In this document: in pieces, positions 41,358 to 51,256 of the stretch
How positions within the stretch are numbered: position 1 is the stretch's first letter
Layout of the letters: each line of letters starts with the position of its first letter
Source: Paractinoplanes pyxinae
GTDB taxonomy: Bacteria; Actinomycetota; Actinomycetes; Mycobacteriales; Micromonosporaceae
Length of the DNA stretch: 64,000 nucleotides
Reading direction: 5' to 3'
Assembly (NCBI RefSeq): GCF_026626335.1
Contig: NZ_JAPNTZ010000012.1
Coordinates: 186,001-250,000 of the forward strand
The notes under the pieces: generated by a model
What the model was told of the DNA's origin: nothing
What the model saw: the letters and a program-made list of their open reading frames with translations, nothing else
Databases searched by the model: none
Made by a program: the position numbers and the translations under genes

Positions 41358-41732
41358 ATGGATGAGTACCGTGAAGCGGCTTTCATGATCCAGTGGTGGC
41401 TGGGCCTTGTGCTTGGCATTCTTGGCGGAGCCGTGGCAGATGGCACGAAGTATGGCGCCCTCATGATCAAATTGAAGAAGTTTCCGTTCAGCGGTCGAGG
41501 TCAGCGGTCACCGTTCATACTGGGCCTTGCTATCCGTTGGGCTTGCGCTGGCGTGCTTGCCGCCGTGGTGGCGCTTCAGAAGCATGTCGGTTTGTCGGAT
41601 CAGCCGCTCGTGTTGTTCCTTATTGGCCTCGCAGCCCCTACGGTGGTGCAGCAAGCGACGCGCCTCGGACGTGCGATCGTTAGAGCAATCTTAAGCGAGT
41701 TCTTCGGAGGGGGCAGTTCCAGTGGAGCGTAG
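41358..41732 (+). CDS. Small membrane protein of a lower-GC island
   Basis: A 124-residue protein with three hydrophobic segments (about 11-35, 51-72 and 82-100) and a Gly/Ser tail. ATG 41358 is chosen; ATG 41388 and an upstream start are possible. It contains a TTA leucine codon, unlike most genes here. It overlaps the next gene by 11 bases, so the two form a unit. A holin-like or pore-type role would fit the size and topology, but there is no direct evidence. Confidence 0.55.
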   Translation: MDEYREAAFMIQWWLGLVLGILGGAVADGTKYGALMIKLKKFPFSGRGQRSPFILGLAIRWACAGVLAAVVALQKHVGLSDQPLVLFLIGLAAPTVVQQATRLGRAIVRAILSEFFGGGSSSGA

Positions 41733-42561
41733 GGCGACCCCCCGTCGCTTCGGGGCACAGCTGTTCAATGCCGTAGCAGGTTACTGGGGCGAAGAGCGTG
41801 ATCCGGTGTTGAGCGAGAGCGAGCAGCTCCCGGGCCACTTTTGCCAGGTTCTAGGCAGGACCTTGGCTGGCGACTGGGAATCCGGGAAGCCGAGTGATGC
41901 TTACTCGACCGACGGACCTAGGCGCGGCAGACCGAGAGGCTACGGCCCAGGCTCGCCTCCCCCTAAGTCAGCGCCGTTAGCTGACCTCTATACGTGGCTC
42001 AGAAGCCATCCGATCGACGATTTACTGGATGTGCGGACTCATACTGAAGCTCCGACGCAGACTTGCGGATGCACCGCGGTTCGGCACCGCACTTTCGAAA
42101 AGTTCGCCCAAAAAGTAGCATCCGTGGAGGACGCGGTCCACGAGGATGGGCACACCTCGGAGAAATCGAGCGCGGTTCAGAGTATTGATATTCTCGCGAC
42201 GTTTCTTGAGGACGCGCTGCGTGGAAAGAAGCCGTGGTCGCACGACTTAACGGTCTTCCGTCGTCTGCTTAATGAAGCGCTCCAAAAGACGACGGATGGC
42301 GCTATCGCAGAAGACCAGCGGCAAGTACTTCTTGAGCTTGCAAACGATCTAAGAAATCTGGACTCTCTCCTTAACGACTTCACTGGTCAAGACTTGCGGC
42401 AAGCTAAGTTGGAGCGGCACCGCTTAGCGGGAATGCGGTGGGATGGTCAGACGCGGTGGCCAAAATCATGGCAGCGACGTATCGCTGAAAATTCTGACGA
42501 GGTGGCGCCAGGGGTATTTGTTGTCCGTGAAGACTTTCCACCATCTGGAGGTCATAGCTAG
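41722..42561 (+). CDS. Unrecognised cytosolic protein of a lower-GC island
   Basis: A 279-residue hydrophilic protein without a known domain. The N-terminal third is Pro/Gly-rich (GPRRGRPRGYGPGSPPPKS), followed by TCGCTAVRHRTFEKF with a Cys-x-Cys, then a largely helical region (about 130-230, FLEDALRG, FRRLLNEALQ, LLELANDLRNLDSLL) and a Trp-rich end. GTG start overlapping the membrane-protein gene. At least four TTA codons and about 53% GC (counted over 42181-42240) set it apart from the window and suggest recent transfer. A membrane/soluble pair like this is typical of accessory or defence modules. Confidence 0.6.
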   Translation: MERRATPRRFGAQLFNAVAGYWGEERDPVLSESEQLPGHFCQVLGRTLAGDWESGKPSDAYSTDGPRRGRPRGYGPGSPPPKSAPLADLYTWLRSHPIDDLLDVRTHTEAPTQTCGCTAVRHRTFEKFAQKVASVEDAVHEDGHTSEKSSAVQSIDILATFLEDALRGKKPWSHDLTVFRRLLNEALQKTTDGAIAEDQRQVLLELANDLRNLDSLLNDFTGQDLRQAKLERHRLAGMRWDGQTRWPKSWQRRIAENSDEVAPGVFVVREDFPPSGGHS

Positions 42562-42800
42562 ATTCGGAATAGGCTGACACGTCGTCCTGGCCGCCGGTGG
42601 ACCGAGCATTTACGCCGTCATTCGAGTCGAGCCGTCAGTCAACCGTGCCCGCCTACGCCAGTGAATCGAAGTGATGGGCACCTCGCGTATCCACCGACCT
42701 TAGCCGAGTACGAAGTGCTCGCCGCCAATCGTCCGTCGCTCCACCACTAGTGATCACGCGTACTTGCGCACGTGTTAAAGCCTCTCCTAGTGGAGCGACA

Positions 42801-44468
<1,668 letters not shown>

Positions 44469-44538
44469 GAGCGGCAAGCCTAGACAAGCCGCCCCGGCAT
44501 CGGCGAACCGCTCCGCCTGTCCGCGCATACCAGTTCGG

Positions 44539-45843
44539 TCAAGCAAACGGGATATAGGCCATCTCACGCCCGGACACCGCGATCAGGCCACCCGGTCCGA
44601 CGGCAAAAACTTCCGCGTCCGTACGCACGTCGGCCAGCACCCGCCCCGTCCCGGGTGACACGGCCACTATGCGCTCCGGTTTGCGACTCGTGATCACCGC
44701 GGCCGACTGGGTGAGCGCGGCCGCCCCGCCCTCGCCCACCGGCCGTGACCAGTTCGTCCGGCCCCGGCTGAAGCCGTAGCCGCGCAGTGTCCGGCCGTCG
44801 GCGCTGCGGATCACGGCGTGGCTGTCGTTGACCGCGAGCACGGTCTCACCCTTCGCCCCACGCCACAGCAGCCGGCCGTCGTGGGCCGCCAGCAGTTCCT
44901 GGCGGCCGGTGGGGTCGACGCCGAGCACCACGTCCTCACCCCCGGCCGGGTCGTGTTCCTGCTTGCAATTCGAGCCGTTGTCGGCCGTACGCAGATTGAG
45001 CCCGTCGCGCCGCCAGACCACCCCCGGCGCCGGTGGGTCGGTCGCCACCACGCCGTAGTAGCAGGTGCCGTCCTGTGCCGTTCCGGTCACCGTGAGCACT
45101 CGGCCGCCGGCGATCGCGATGCGCTGGTCGGCCGTGGGCTCGGCCACCTGCACGACCCGGCCGGTGGCGGTGTCGATCACCCGGACCTTGCCGTCGTCGG
45201 GCAGCCCGATCAGGCTCGGCATCAGCCGGGGCCGGGACACGTCGTCGTCGACCCGGTCGGCCGTGAGCGGGCGGGTGTCGGGCAGGTCGGGGTTGGCCGC
45301 GTTGAGCACGAAGCCGATGCCGCCGGTGTCCACGGTCCAGAGCGGCTTGCTGCCGCGCGGGGCCCACGCCGTGAGCTGGCATTCGCCGCCCTTGGCGCAG
45401 TGCAGGTCGAGCAGCGCGTCGCGGTAGGTCCAGACGGCGGTCGCTTCGGTGTCGGCCCGCAAAACGGCGCCGCTGCGCGGGTCGAGCACCTGGTAGCCCT
45501 TGGTCAGCAGCCGGCCGGTGGCCACCACCGCGTCGTTGCCGCTGCCCGAGACGGCGGCCCAGTCGGCGTCGTTGTCCCACAGCTTGATGCCGGCGGTGAT
45601 CCCGTACGCCTCGACGGAGGTGCGGTATTCGACGACGACCGCGTCGCCGACCACCGAGACGCTTTGCGGGCTGCCGCCGATGCGCTGCTGCCAGCGGGCC
45701 GCGCCGCCCGCGATCGGCTCGCTGGTGTTGACCCAGCCCCACACCTTGGGCCAGGGGTTCCACACGCCGGTGGTGGCCAGCACGATCACGATCACGACCG
45801 CGACCAGCGCGTACCCCTTCCAGGGGCTGCCACCCGACGCCAT
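44539..45843 (-). CDS. PQQ-like beta-propeller membrane protein
   Basis: A 434-residue protein: one N-terminal transmembrane helix (about 10-27), then a propeller with blades such as GDAVVVEYRTSVEAYGITAGIKLWD and LLTKGYQVLDPRSGAVLRAD. Several Cys in the outer domain. No catalytic motif. ATG 45843 is supported by TAGCGT seven bases upstream. Same architecture as the 36832 protein but only distantly similar. Confidence 0.75.
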   Translation of the reverse strand: MASGGSPWKGYALVAVVIVIVLATTGVWNPWPKVWGWVNTSEPIAGGAARWQQRIGGSPQSVSVVGDAVVVEYRTSVEAYGITAGIKLWDNDADWAAVSGSGNDAVVATGRLLTKGYQVLDPRSGAVLRADTEATAVWTYRDALLDLHCAKGGECQLTAWAPRGSKPLWTVDTGGIGFVLNAANPDLPDTRPLTADRVDDDVSRPRLMPSLIGLPDDGKVRVIDTATGRVVQVAEPTADQRIAIAGGRVLTVTGTAQDGTCYYGVVATDPPAPGVVWRRDGLNLRTADNGSNCKQEHDPAGGEDVVLGVDPTGRQELLAAHDGRLLWRGAKGETVLAVNDSHAVIRSADGRTLRGYGFSRGRTNWSRPVGEGGAAALTQSAAVITSRKPERIVAVSPGTGRVLADVRTDAEVFAVGPGGLIAVSGREMAYIPFA

Positions 45844-45850
45844 GCGCGAC

Positions 45851-45856
45851 ACGCTA
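45851..45856 (-). promoter_or_regulatory. -10 box of the 44539-45843 gene
   Basis: Minus-strand TAGCGT seven bases before ATG 45843; TTCGTC 17 bases further upstream could be the -35. Confidence 0.45.
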
Positions 45857-45943
45857 GCCAGGTCAATCACCCGGACGAAGGATCTTGATTCGCCCGTGTC
45901 GATACGATTTGCCGGATATAACGGACAGGCCGCTCTCGGCGTT

Positions 45944-45956
45944 GTGCAAGTTGCAC
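45944..45956. promoter_or_regulatory. Palindrome upstream of hppD, site 1
   Basis: GTGCAAGTTGCAC is a perfect palindrome around a central G, about 95 bases before hppD. A similar sequence follows 50 bp downstream. Candidate site for an IclR- or Lrp-type tyrosine-catabolism regulator. Confidence 0.5.
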
Positions 45957-45994
45957 CGGCCGACCGGCCGTCACGCAGCCGAGAAGGGCACGCT

Positions 45995-46006
45995 GCGCAG
46001 TTGCGC
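45995..46006. promoter_or_regulatory. Palindrome upstream of hppD, site 2
   Basis: GCGCAGTTGCGC, a palindrome with arms GCGCA/TGCGC, shares the TGxGCA..GTTGCxC frame with site 1. Centre-to-centre distance is about 50 bp, close to five helical turns, so two dimers could lie on one face. Confidence 0.45.
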
Positions 46007-46050
46007 GGACACATGTTGAAACGGCCTGTGAGCTGCGACAACCTCGGTCA

Positions 46051-47205
46051 ATGACGCAGACGATGGCACATGAGACCCGTACGGACGACGTCTTTCCCGT
46101 CAAGGGCGTCGACCACCTCAAGTTCCTCGTGGGCAACGCCAAGCAGGCGGCCCACTACTACTCCACGGCCTTCGGCATGACCTGCGTGGCCTACCGCGGG
46201 CCCGAGCAGGGCTACCGCGACCACGCCGAATACGTTCTGACCAGCGGCGGCGCCCGGTTCGTGGTGACCGGCGCGGTGCACGCGGGGGCGCCCGGCGCCG
46301 ACCACGTGACCAAGCACGGCGACGGCATCCAGGACATCGCGCTCGAGGTGCCCGACGTCGACAAGGCGTACGCGCACGCCATCGCGGCCGGCGCCCGCAG
46401 CGTCGCCGAGCCGTACGACCTCAAGGACGAGCACGGCACCGTGCGCGTGGCCTCGATCGCGACGTACGGCGACACCGTGCACTCCCTGATCGACCGCTCC
46501 GGCTACGACGGCCCCTTCCTGCCCGGCTTCGTCAGCCGCGCGCCGATCGTCGACCGGCAGCCCGCCATCGACGCCGGCCTGCAGCCCAAGCGCTTCTTCC
46601 AGGCCGTCGACCACGTGGTCGGCAACGTCGAACTGGGCCGCATGGACGAGTGGGTCGAGTTCTACCGCCGGGTCATGGGCTTCACGAACATGGCCGAATT
46701 CATCGGCGACGACATCGCGACCGACTACTCGGCGCTGATGTCCAAGGTCGTGGCCGACGGCACCCGCAAGGTCAAGTTCCCGCTCAACGAGCCGGCCGTC
46801 TCGCAGCGCAAGTCGCAGATCGACGAGTACCTCGAGTTCTACGACGGCCCGGGCGCCCAGCACATCGCGGTGGCCACCAACGACATCATCGCCAGCGTCG
46901 ACGCCATGCGCGCGGCCGGCGTGCAGTTCCTGGACACCCCCGACTCCTACTACGAGGACCCCGAGCTGCGGGCCCGGATCGGCAACGTGCGGGTGCCGAT
47001 CGACGAGCTGCAGAGCCGCAAGATCCTGGTCGACCGGGACGAGGACGGCTACCTGCTGCAGATCTTCACCTCGCCCGTGCAGGACCGCCCGACGGTCTTC
47101 TTCGAGCTGATCGAGCGGCACGGTTCGCTCGGCTTCGGCAAGGGCAACTTCAAGGCGCTGTTCGAGGCGATCGAGCGGGAGCAGGAACGTCGCGGCAATC
47201 TGTGA
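46051..47205 (+). CDS. 4-hydroxyphenylpyruvate dioxygenase
   Basis: Converts 4-hydroxyphenylpyruvate to homogentisate, the substrate of HmgA encoded 12 kb upstream. The 384-residue enzyme has two vicinal-oxygen-chelate domains. Iron ligands are in VDHVVGN (His), GAQHIAVATND (His) and TVFFELIERHG (Glu), and the C-terminal helix GKGNFKALFEAIEREQ closes the active site. ATG 46051. The downstream RDD genes and the aminotransferase run in the same direction. Confidence 0.95.
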   Translation: MTQTMAHETRTDDVFPVKGVDHLKFLVGNAKQAAHYYSTAFGMTCVAYRGPEQGYRDHAEYVLTSGGARFVVTGAVHAGAPGADHVTKHGDGIQDIALEVPDVDKAYAHAIAAGARSVAEPYDLKDEHGTVRVASIATYGDTVHSLIDRSGYDGPFLPGFVSRAPIVDRQPAIDAGLQPKRFFQAVDHVVGNVELGRMDEWVEFYRRVMGFTNMAEFIGDDIATDYSALMSKVVADGTRKVKFPLNEPAVSQRKSQIDEYLEFYDGPGAQHIAVATNDIIASVDAMRAAGVQFLDTPDSYYEDPELRARIGNVRVPIDELQSRKILVDRDEDGYLLQIFTSPVQDRPTVFFELIERHGSLGFGKGNFKALFEAIEREQERRGNL

Positions 47206-47215
47206 CACTGGTCGC

Positions 47216-47803
47216 GTGAATCAACCACCTGGGTACGGGCCGCCGCCGGGCTATCCGGCGGGGCCCGGTTACCTGCCGCCCCCGCCGCCTCCGCTGAGCC
47301 CGGCCGGGGTGCCGCTGGCGGGGTTCGACCAGCGACTGCTCGCGTACATGATCGATATCGCTCTGCTGTCCGCGGTGAGCTTCGTGGTGGCGATCCCGGC
47401 GGTCTTCGTGGTGCTGGGCCGGATCACCGAGGCTCAGCAGGATCAGCCGGTGGTCGATCTGAACGACTTCGTCAGCGACTACTTCATGCCGCTCCTGCTG
47501 CTGGAGATCGGGCTGTTCGCCCTGCTGCTGGTGCTTTATTACGTGTACGTCGTGGAATTCATGCACCGCACCGGCCAGACCGTAGGGAAGAAGGCCATGA
47601 AAATCCGGGTCGTGCCGATCGACCCGTCGCGGCGGCTCACCCGGGGCATGGCGGCCAAGCGCTACCTCATCGAATACGTCGTCGGCACCATCGTTCCGTT
47701 CTTCAGCTGGGTCGACGGACTGTGGCAACTCTGGGACAAGCCGTACCAGCAGACCCTGCACGACAAGTTCGCTCAGACGGTGGTCGTTAAGGTTCTTCCA
47801 TGA
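47216..47803 (+). CDS. RDD-family membrane protein
   Basis: A 195-residue protein with a Pro/Gly-rich start (residues 1-35), then the RDD domain: FDQRLLAYMIDIALL with the RDD-type Arg/Asp pair, two or three membrane helices, GQTVGKKAMKIRVV and QTLHDKFAQTVVV. GTG start ten bases after hppD. The stop overlaps the start of the second RDD gene, so the pair is coupled. Function unknown; RDD proteins are proposed to be transporters or membrane-stress proteins. Confidence 0.82.
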   Translation: MNQPPGYGPPPGYPAGPGYLPPPPPPLSPAGVPLAGFDQRLLAYMIDIALLSAVSFVVAIPAVFVVLGRITEAQQDQPVVDLNDFVSDYFMPLLLLEIGLFALLLVLYYVYVVEFMHRTGQTVGKKAMKIRVVPIDPSRRLTRGMAAKRYLIEYVVGTIVPFFSWVDGLWQLWDKPYQQTLHDKFAQTVVVKVLP

Positions 47804-48906
47804 GTTCGCTGCCCGCCGGTTGGTACAAAGACCCCGCCGAGCCCGATACCCAGCGTTACTGGGACGGGGAGGGATGGCTGGGCAAGGCCATCCCGGCCGA
47901 CGCGGTGCCACCCGACGGGCCGCCGCCGGTCGAGGAAGAGCCGGCTCCGGCGCCCGACCCCACGGCCAACCCGCATTCGAGCGCGCCGCCGGCCGTGTCG
48001 CCGGCGCCGCAGGCACCCCCGGGCCCGCCGCCCGGCTGGGGCCCGCAGCCTCCGCCGCCGCCCGGCTGGCAGCCTCCCCCGGGATGGCAGCCCCCGCCGG
48101 GGTGGCAGCCTCCGCCCGGCCAGCAGCCTCCCGCGGGTTCGCAGCCTCAGCCCGGCACGCAGCAACCTCCGCCCGGCACGCAGCAGCCTCAGCCCGGCTG
48201 GCAGCAGCCGCCGGCGGGATGGCAGCCGCCTCCGGGATGGCAGCCGCCGCCCGGCTGGCAGCAGATGCCGCCCGGCATGCGCGCCGGCATGTATCCCCCG
48301 GTCCAGGCCCGGCCGCACGGGTTCGCGCTGGCCGGGCTCGGCCCGCGGCTGGTCGCCCGCCTGCTCGACATTCTGGCCGTGCTGCTGCTCAACGTCGTGA
48401 TCAACGGCTGGTTCGCGTACCAGTGGGCCCGCGAGTTCGTGCCCATGTACCGGGCCACCCTCGACGAGATGGCCAACGGCGGCAGCGCCTGGGACGTGCA
48501 GGCCTCGGGCCGCATGGACGGGCTGCTCTGGGCCATGCTGATCATCGCCACCCTGCTGTGGCTGGCCTACGAGGCTCCGGCGATCGGCAGCAGCGGCCAG
48601 ACGCTGGGCAAACGCGTCATGCGCATCAAGGTCGTGGCCGTCGAGGACACCAAGCCGCTCGGCTTCGGCCGCGCGTTCGGCCGGTGGGCCCGGCTCGGCC
48701 TGTGGACGCCGGCCTGGGGCTGCGCCGGCATCGGCTTCGTGCTGCAGCTCATCGACTGCGTGTCGCCGGTCTTCGACCAGCAGCTGCGCCAGGCCTTCCA
48801 CGACAAGACGGCGCGCACGGTTGTGGTCGCGCTGCCGCCCGACGACCGCCAGCCTGTCGACGCCACCACCGGCGGCGGCAACGGCTCCACCGGAACAGGG
48901 GACTGA
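47800..48906 (+). CDS. DUF2510-Pro-rich-RDD membrane protein
   Basis: A 368-residue protein: N-terminal DUF2510 motif LPAGWYKDPAEPDTQRYWDG (3-22), a long low-complexity region with many PPPGWQ/PPG units (about 60-165), then an RDD domain (LGPRLVARLLDILAV, GQTLGKRVMRIKVV, FHDKTARTVVV). The Pro-rich region is repetitive in DNA too (48049-48266). Coupled to the preceding RDD gene. DUF2510 is an actinobacterial domain usually placed before membrane segments. Confidence 0.82.
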   Translation: MSSLPAGWYKDPAEPDTQRYWDGEGWLGKAIPADAVPPDGPPPVEEEPAPAPDPTANPHSSAPPAVSPAPQAPPGPPPGWGPQPPPPPGWQPPPGWQPPPGWQPPPGQQPPAGSQPQPGTQQPPPGTQQPQPGWQQPPAGWQPPPGWQPPPGWQQMPPGMRAGMYPPVQARPHGFALAGLGPRLVARLLDILAVLLLNVVINGWFAYQWAREFVPMYRATLDEMANGGSAWDVQASGRMDGLLWAMLIIATLLWLAYEAPAIGSSGQTLGKRVMRIKVVAVEDTKPLGFGRAFGRWARLGLWTPAWGCAGIGFVLQLIDCVSPVFDQQLRQAFHDKTARTVVVALPPDDRQPVDATTGGGNGSTGTGD

Positions 48907-48908
48907 AG

Positions 48909-49991
48909 ATGACCCGTCTCACCCGCGCCGACCTCGACGGCCTGCCCGCCTACGTTCCCGGCCGCAGCCTGGCCGACCTGACCCGTGAGCTGGGCATCGC
49001 CGAGGCGATCAAGCTGGCCAGCAACGAGGTCCCGTACGGCCCGCTGCCCGGCGTGGTCGAGGCGGTCACCGACGCGATGCTGCACTCGCACCGCTACCCC
49101 GACATGGGCGCGACGGCGCTGCGGGACGCGCTGGCCGAGCGGTTCGGGGTGGCCGTCGAGCGCATCGTGACCGGCTGCGGCTCGGTGGCGCTGGCCGAGA
49201 TCCTGGTCAAGGCGACATGCCTGCCGGGCGACGAGATCGTCTATTCGTGGCGCTCGTTCGAGGCGTACCCGATCATCTCGGCCGGTGTGGGCGCGACCAG
49301 CGTCCGGGTGCCGAACACGGACGGGCACGGGCACGACCTCGACGCGATGGCGGCCGCGATCACCGACCGGACCAGGCTCGTCATCGTCTGCAACCCCAAC
49401 AACCCGACGGGTACGAGCGTCCGGAAGGCCGACCTCGACCGGTTCCTCGCTTCGGTGCCCTCCGACGTCCTCGTGGTGCTCGACGAGGCGTACCGGGAAC
49501 TGGTCACCGACCCCGACGTGCCGGACGGTCTCAAAACGTACGGCGATCGGCCCAACGTCCTCGTGCTGCGCACCATGAGCAAGGCGTGGGGGCTGGCCGG
49601 CCTGCGGATGGGCTACCTGGTGGCCCAGCCCGAGGTGGCCGCGGCCATCCGCAAGGTGCTCACCCCGTTCTCGACCAGCCTGGTGGCCCAGGCGGCGGCG
49701 ATCGCGGCGCTGGCCCAGGAGGCGGAGGTGCGCCGCCGGTGCGCCCTGGTGGTGGCCGAGCGTGACCGGGTCACCGAGGCGCTGCGGGCCATGGGCGCGG
49801 ACGTGCCGACGAGCCAGGCCAACTTCGTCTGGCTGCCGCTGGGCGACGGCGCGGCGGCGTTCGGCCAGGTGTGCGAGGGTCGTGGGGTCATCGTGCGACC
49901 GTTCCAGGGGGACGGCGTACGCGTGACAATCGGGACCCCCGAAGAGAACGACGCCTTCCTGGCCGCGGCCGAAGTGGCCCTGAAGAGCTAA
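48909..49991 (+). CDS. HisC-type aminotransferase, probably aromatic
   Basis: A 360-residue fold type I PLP enzyme: IKLASNEVPYGP at the N-terminus, CNPNNPTGT (PLP Asn), DEAYRE (Asp/Tyr) and TMSKAWGLAGLRMGY with the PLP Lys. In actinobacteria this group contains both histidinol-phosphate and phenylalanine/tyrosine aminotransferases. The position just after hppD and RDD genes, and no his genes nearby, favour tyrosine-to-4-hydroxyphenylpyruvate transamination (inference). Start ATG 48909, two bases after the RDD stop. Confidence 0.82.
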   Translation: MTRLTRADLDGLPAYVPGRSLADLTRELGIAEAIKLASNEVPYGPLPGVVEAVTDAMLHSHRYPDMGATALRDALAERFGVAVERIVTGCGSVALAEILVKATCLPGDEIVYSWRSFEAYPIISAGVGATSVRVPNTDGHGHDLDAMAAAITDRTRLVIVCNPNNPTGTSVRKADLDRFLASVPSDVLVVLDEAYRELVTDPDVPDGLKTYGDRPNVLVLRTMSKAWGLAGLRMGYLVAQPEVAAAIRKVLTPFSTSLVAQAAAIAALAQEAEVRRRCALVVAERDRVTEALRAMGADVPTSQANFVWLPLGDGAAAFGQVCEGRGVIVRPFQGDGVRVTIGTPEENDAFLAAAEVALKS

Positions 49992-51205
49992 CCGACCAGT
50001 TCCGCTTCCGTCCGGTGGTGGTCTTCCTCGCTCAGGCGAGCGGGGAAGGCCCGCCGGCCGATCGTCACGATCAGCACCACCGCGAGCACGGCCAGACCCG
50101 CCGTGATCAGGGGCAGCACGCCCAGGTGACCGGCCCGGACCATCCGCTCGCCGAGCAGCGCCCCGCCGCCGATCCCGATCTGGAACGCCACCACGTAGAG
50201 GGCCGAGGCCGCGTCGCGGGCCCGGGGTGCGATGCGCAGCGGCGCCGAAGCCAGCACCACCGGGATGGCCGTGAACGCGCCACCCCACAGCAGCGACACG
50301 ATCACGGTCGGCACGACGCCCAGCACCGGCGCCAGCAACGCGACCGACACCGCCAGCACGCTGAGCAGGCCCACCAGCACCGTGCCGGGACGCCGGTCGA
50401 CGAAGCGGCCGACCGCGAAGTTGGTCAGCAACCCCATGAACCCGTACCCCAGCAGCAGCACGCTCAGCCCGGCGCCCTCGAGCCCGGCGTCGCGGCGCAC
50501 GAGCGGGGCGATGTAGGTGTAGGCCGAGAAGTGGCCGATCACCAGCACCGCCGTGATCAGGCAGAGCAGCAGCACCTGCCGGTCGCGGGCGATGCCGAAG
50601 GCCGCCCGCAGCTGGGCAGCCGGCCGCAGTTTCAAGTCGTGCTCCCGCGGCGGCAGCTTCGGCAGCACCTTCATCAGCCCGATCACGCAGATCGTGCCGC
50701 CGATGACCATCGCCGCCAGGGCGGCCCGCCAGCCGAGCCACTGGCCCAGTGCGGTGCCGAGCGGCACGCCGAGCACGATGGCCAGCGAGTTGCCCACGAA
50801 GACGAGCGCGGTTGCTCGCCCGGCCTGCCCCGGCGGCGCCAGACGGGCCGCGACCGGACCGATCACCGACCAGAAGACGCCGTGGGCCAGCGCGCAGATC
50901 AGCCGGGCCAGCACCAGCACCAGGAAGGTCGGCGCGAAGGTGGCCGCCGCCTGCGACACCACGAAGATGGCCATCGTGATCGCGAGCAGCAGGTGGCGCG
51001 GCACCCGCATGGTCAGCGCGGTCAGCGGGATCGTGCTCACCCCGGCCACGACGGCGTAGCTGGTCAGCAGCAGGCCGACGTCGGACTCGGCCACGTCGAG
51101 CCCGCGGGCGATCTCGGGCAGCAGACCCACCGGCAGGGTCTCGGCGGTCACGTAGAAGAACGAGGACGCACCGAGAATGGCCAGGGCCGGGCGGTTCAAT
51201 GTCAC
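49988..51205 (-). CDS. MFS transporter (AraJ/drug:H+ antiporter type)
   Basis: A 405-residue protein with 12 predicted helices, AETLPVGLLPEIARGL at helix 1 and the loop RLAPPGQAGRATALV. Typical of sugar-efflux or drug exporters. It converges with the aminotransferase (4 bp overlap) and is divergent from a ROK regulator that probably controls it. GTG start with TATTCT six bases upstream. Confidence 0.85.
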   Translation of the reverse strand: MTLNRPALAILGASSFFYVTAETLPVGLLPEIARGLDVAESDVGLLLTSYAVVAGVSTIPLTALTMRVPRHLLLAITMAIFVVSQAAATFAPTFLVLVLARLICALAHGVFWSVIGPVAARLAPPGQAGRATALVFVGNSLAIVLGVPLGTALGQWLGWRAALAAMVIGGTICVIGLMKVLPKLPPREHDLKLRPAAQLRAAFGIARDRQVLLLCLITAVLVIGHFSAYTYIAPLVRRDAGLEGAGLSVLLLGYGFMGLLTNFAVGRFVDRRPGTVLVGLLSVLAVSVALLAPVLGVVPTVIVSLLWGGAFTAIPVVLASAPLRIAPRARDAASALYVVAFQIGIGGGALLGERMVRAGHLGVLPLITAGLAVLAVVLIVTIGRRAFPARLSEEDHHRTEAELVG

Positions 51206-51211
51206 GTCCGC

Positions 51212-51217
51212 AGAATA
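51212..51217 (-). promoter_or_regulatory. -10 box of the MFS gene (leaderless)
   Basis: Minus-strand TATTCT six bases before GTG 51205; the operator-like palindrome lies directly upstream in the spacer. Confidence 0.5.
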
Positions 51218-51219
51218 AG

Positions 51220-51232
51220 CTCTGAGTCAGAG
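51220..51232. promoter_or_regulatory. Palindromic operator between MFS and ROK genes
   Basis: CTCTGAGTCAGAG is a perfect palindrome around a central G in the 51-bp divergent gap. Likely site of the ROK regulator encoded next to it; binding would cover the MFS promoter. Confidence 0.6.
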
Positions 51233-51256
51233 TAAAAAGAAGAGGAGCGACCGACT

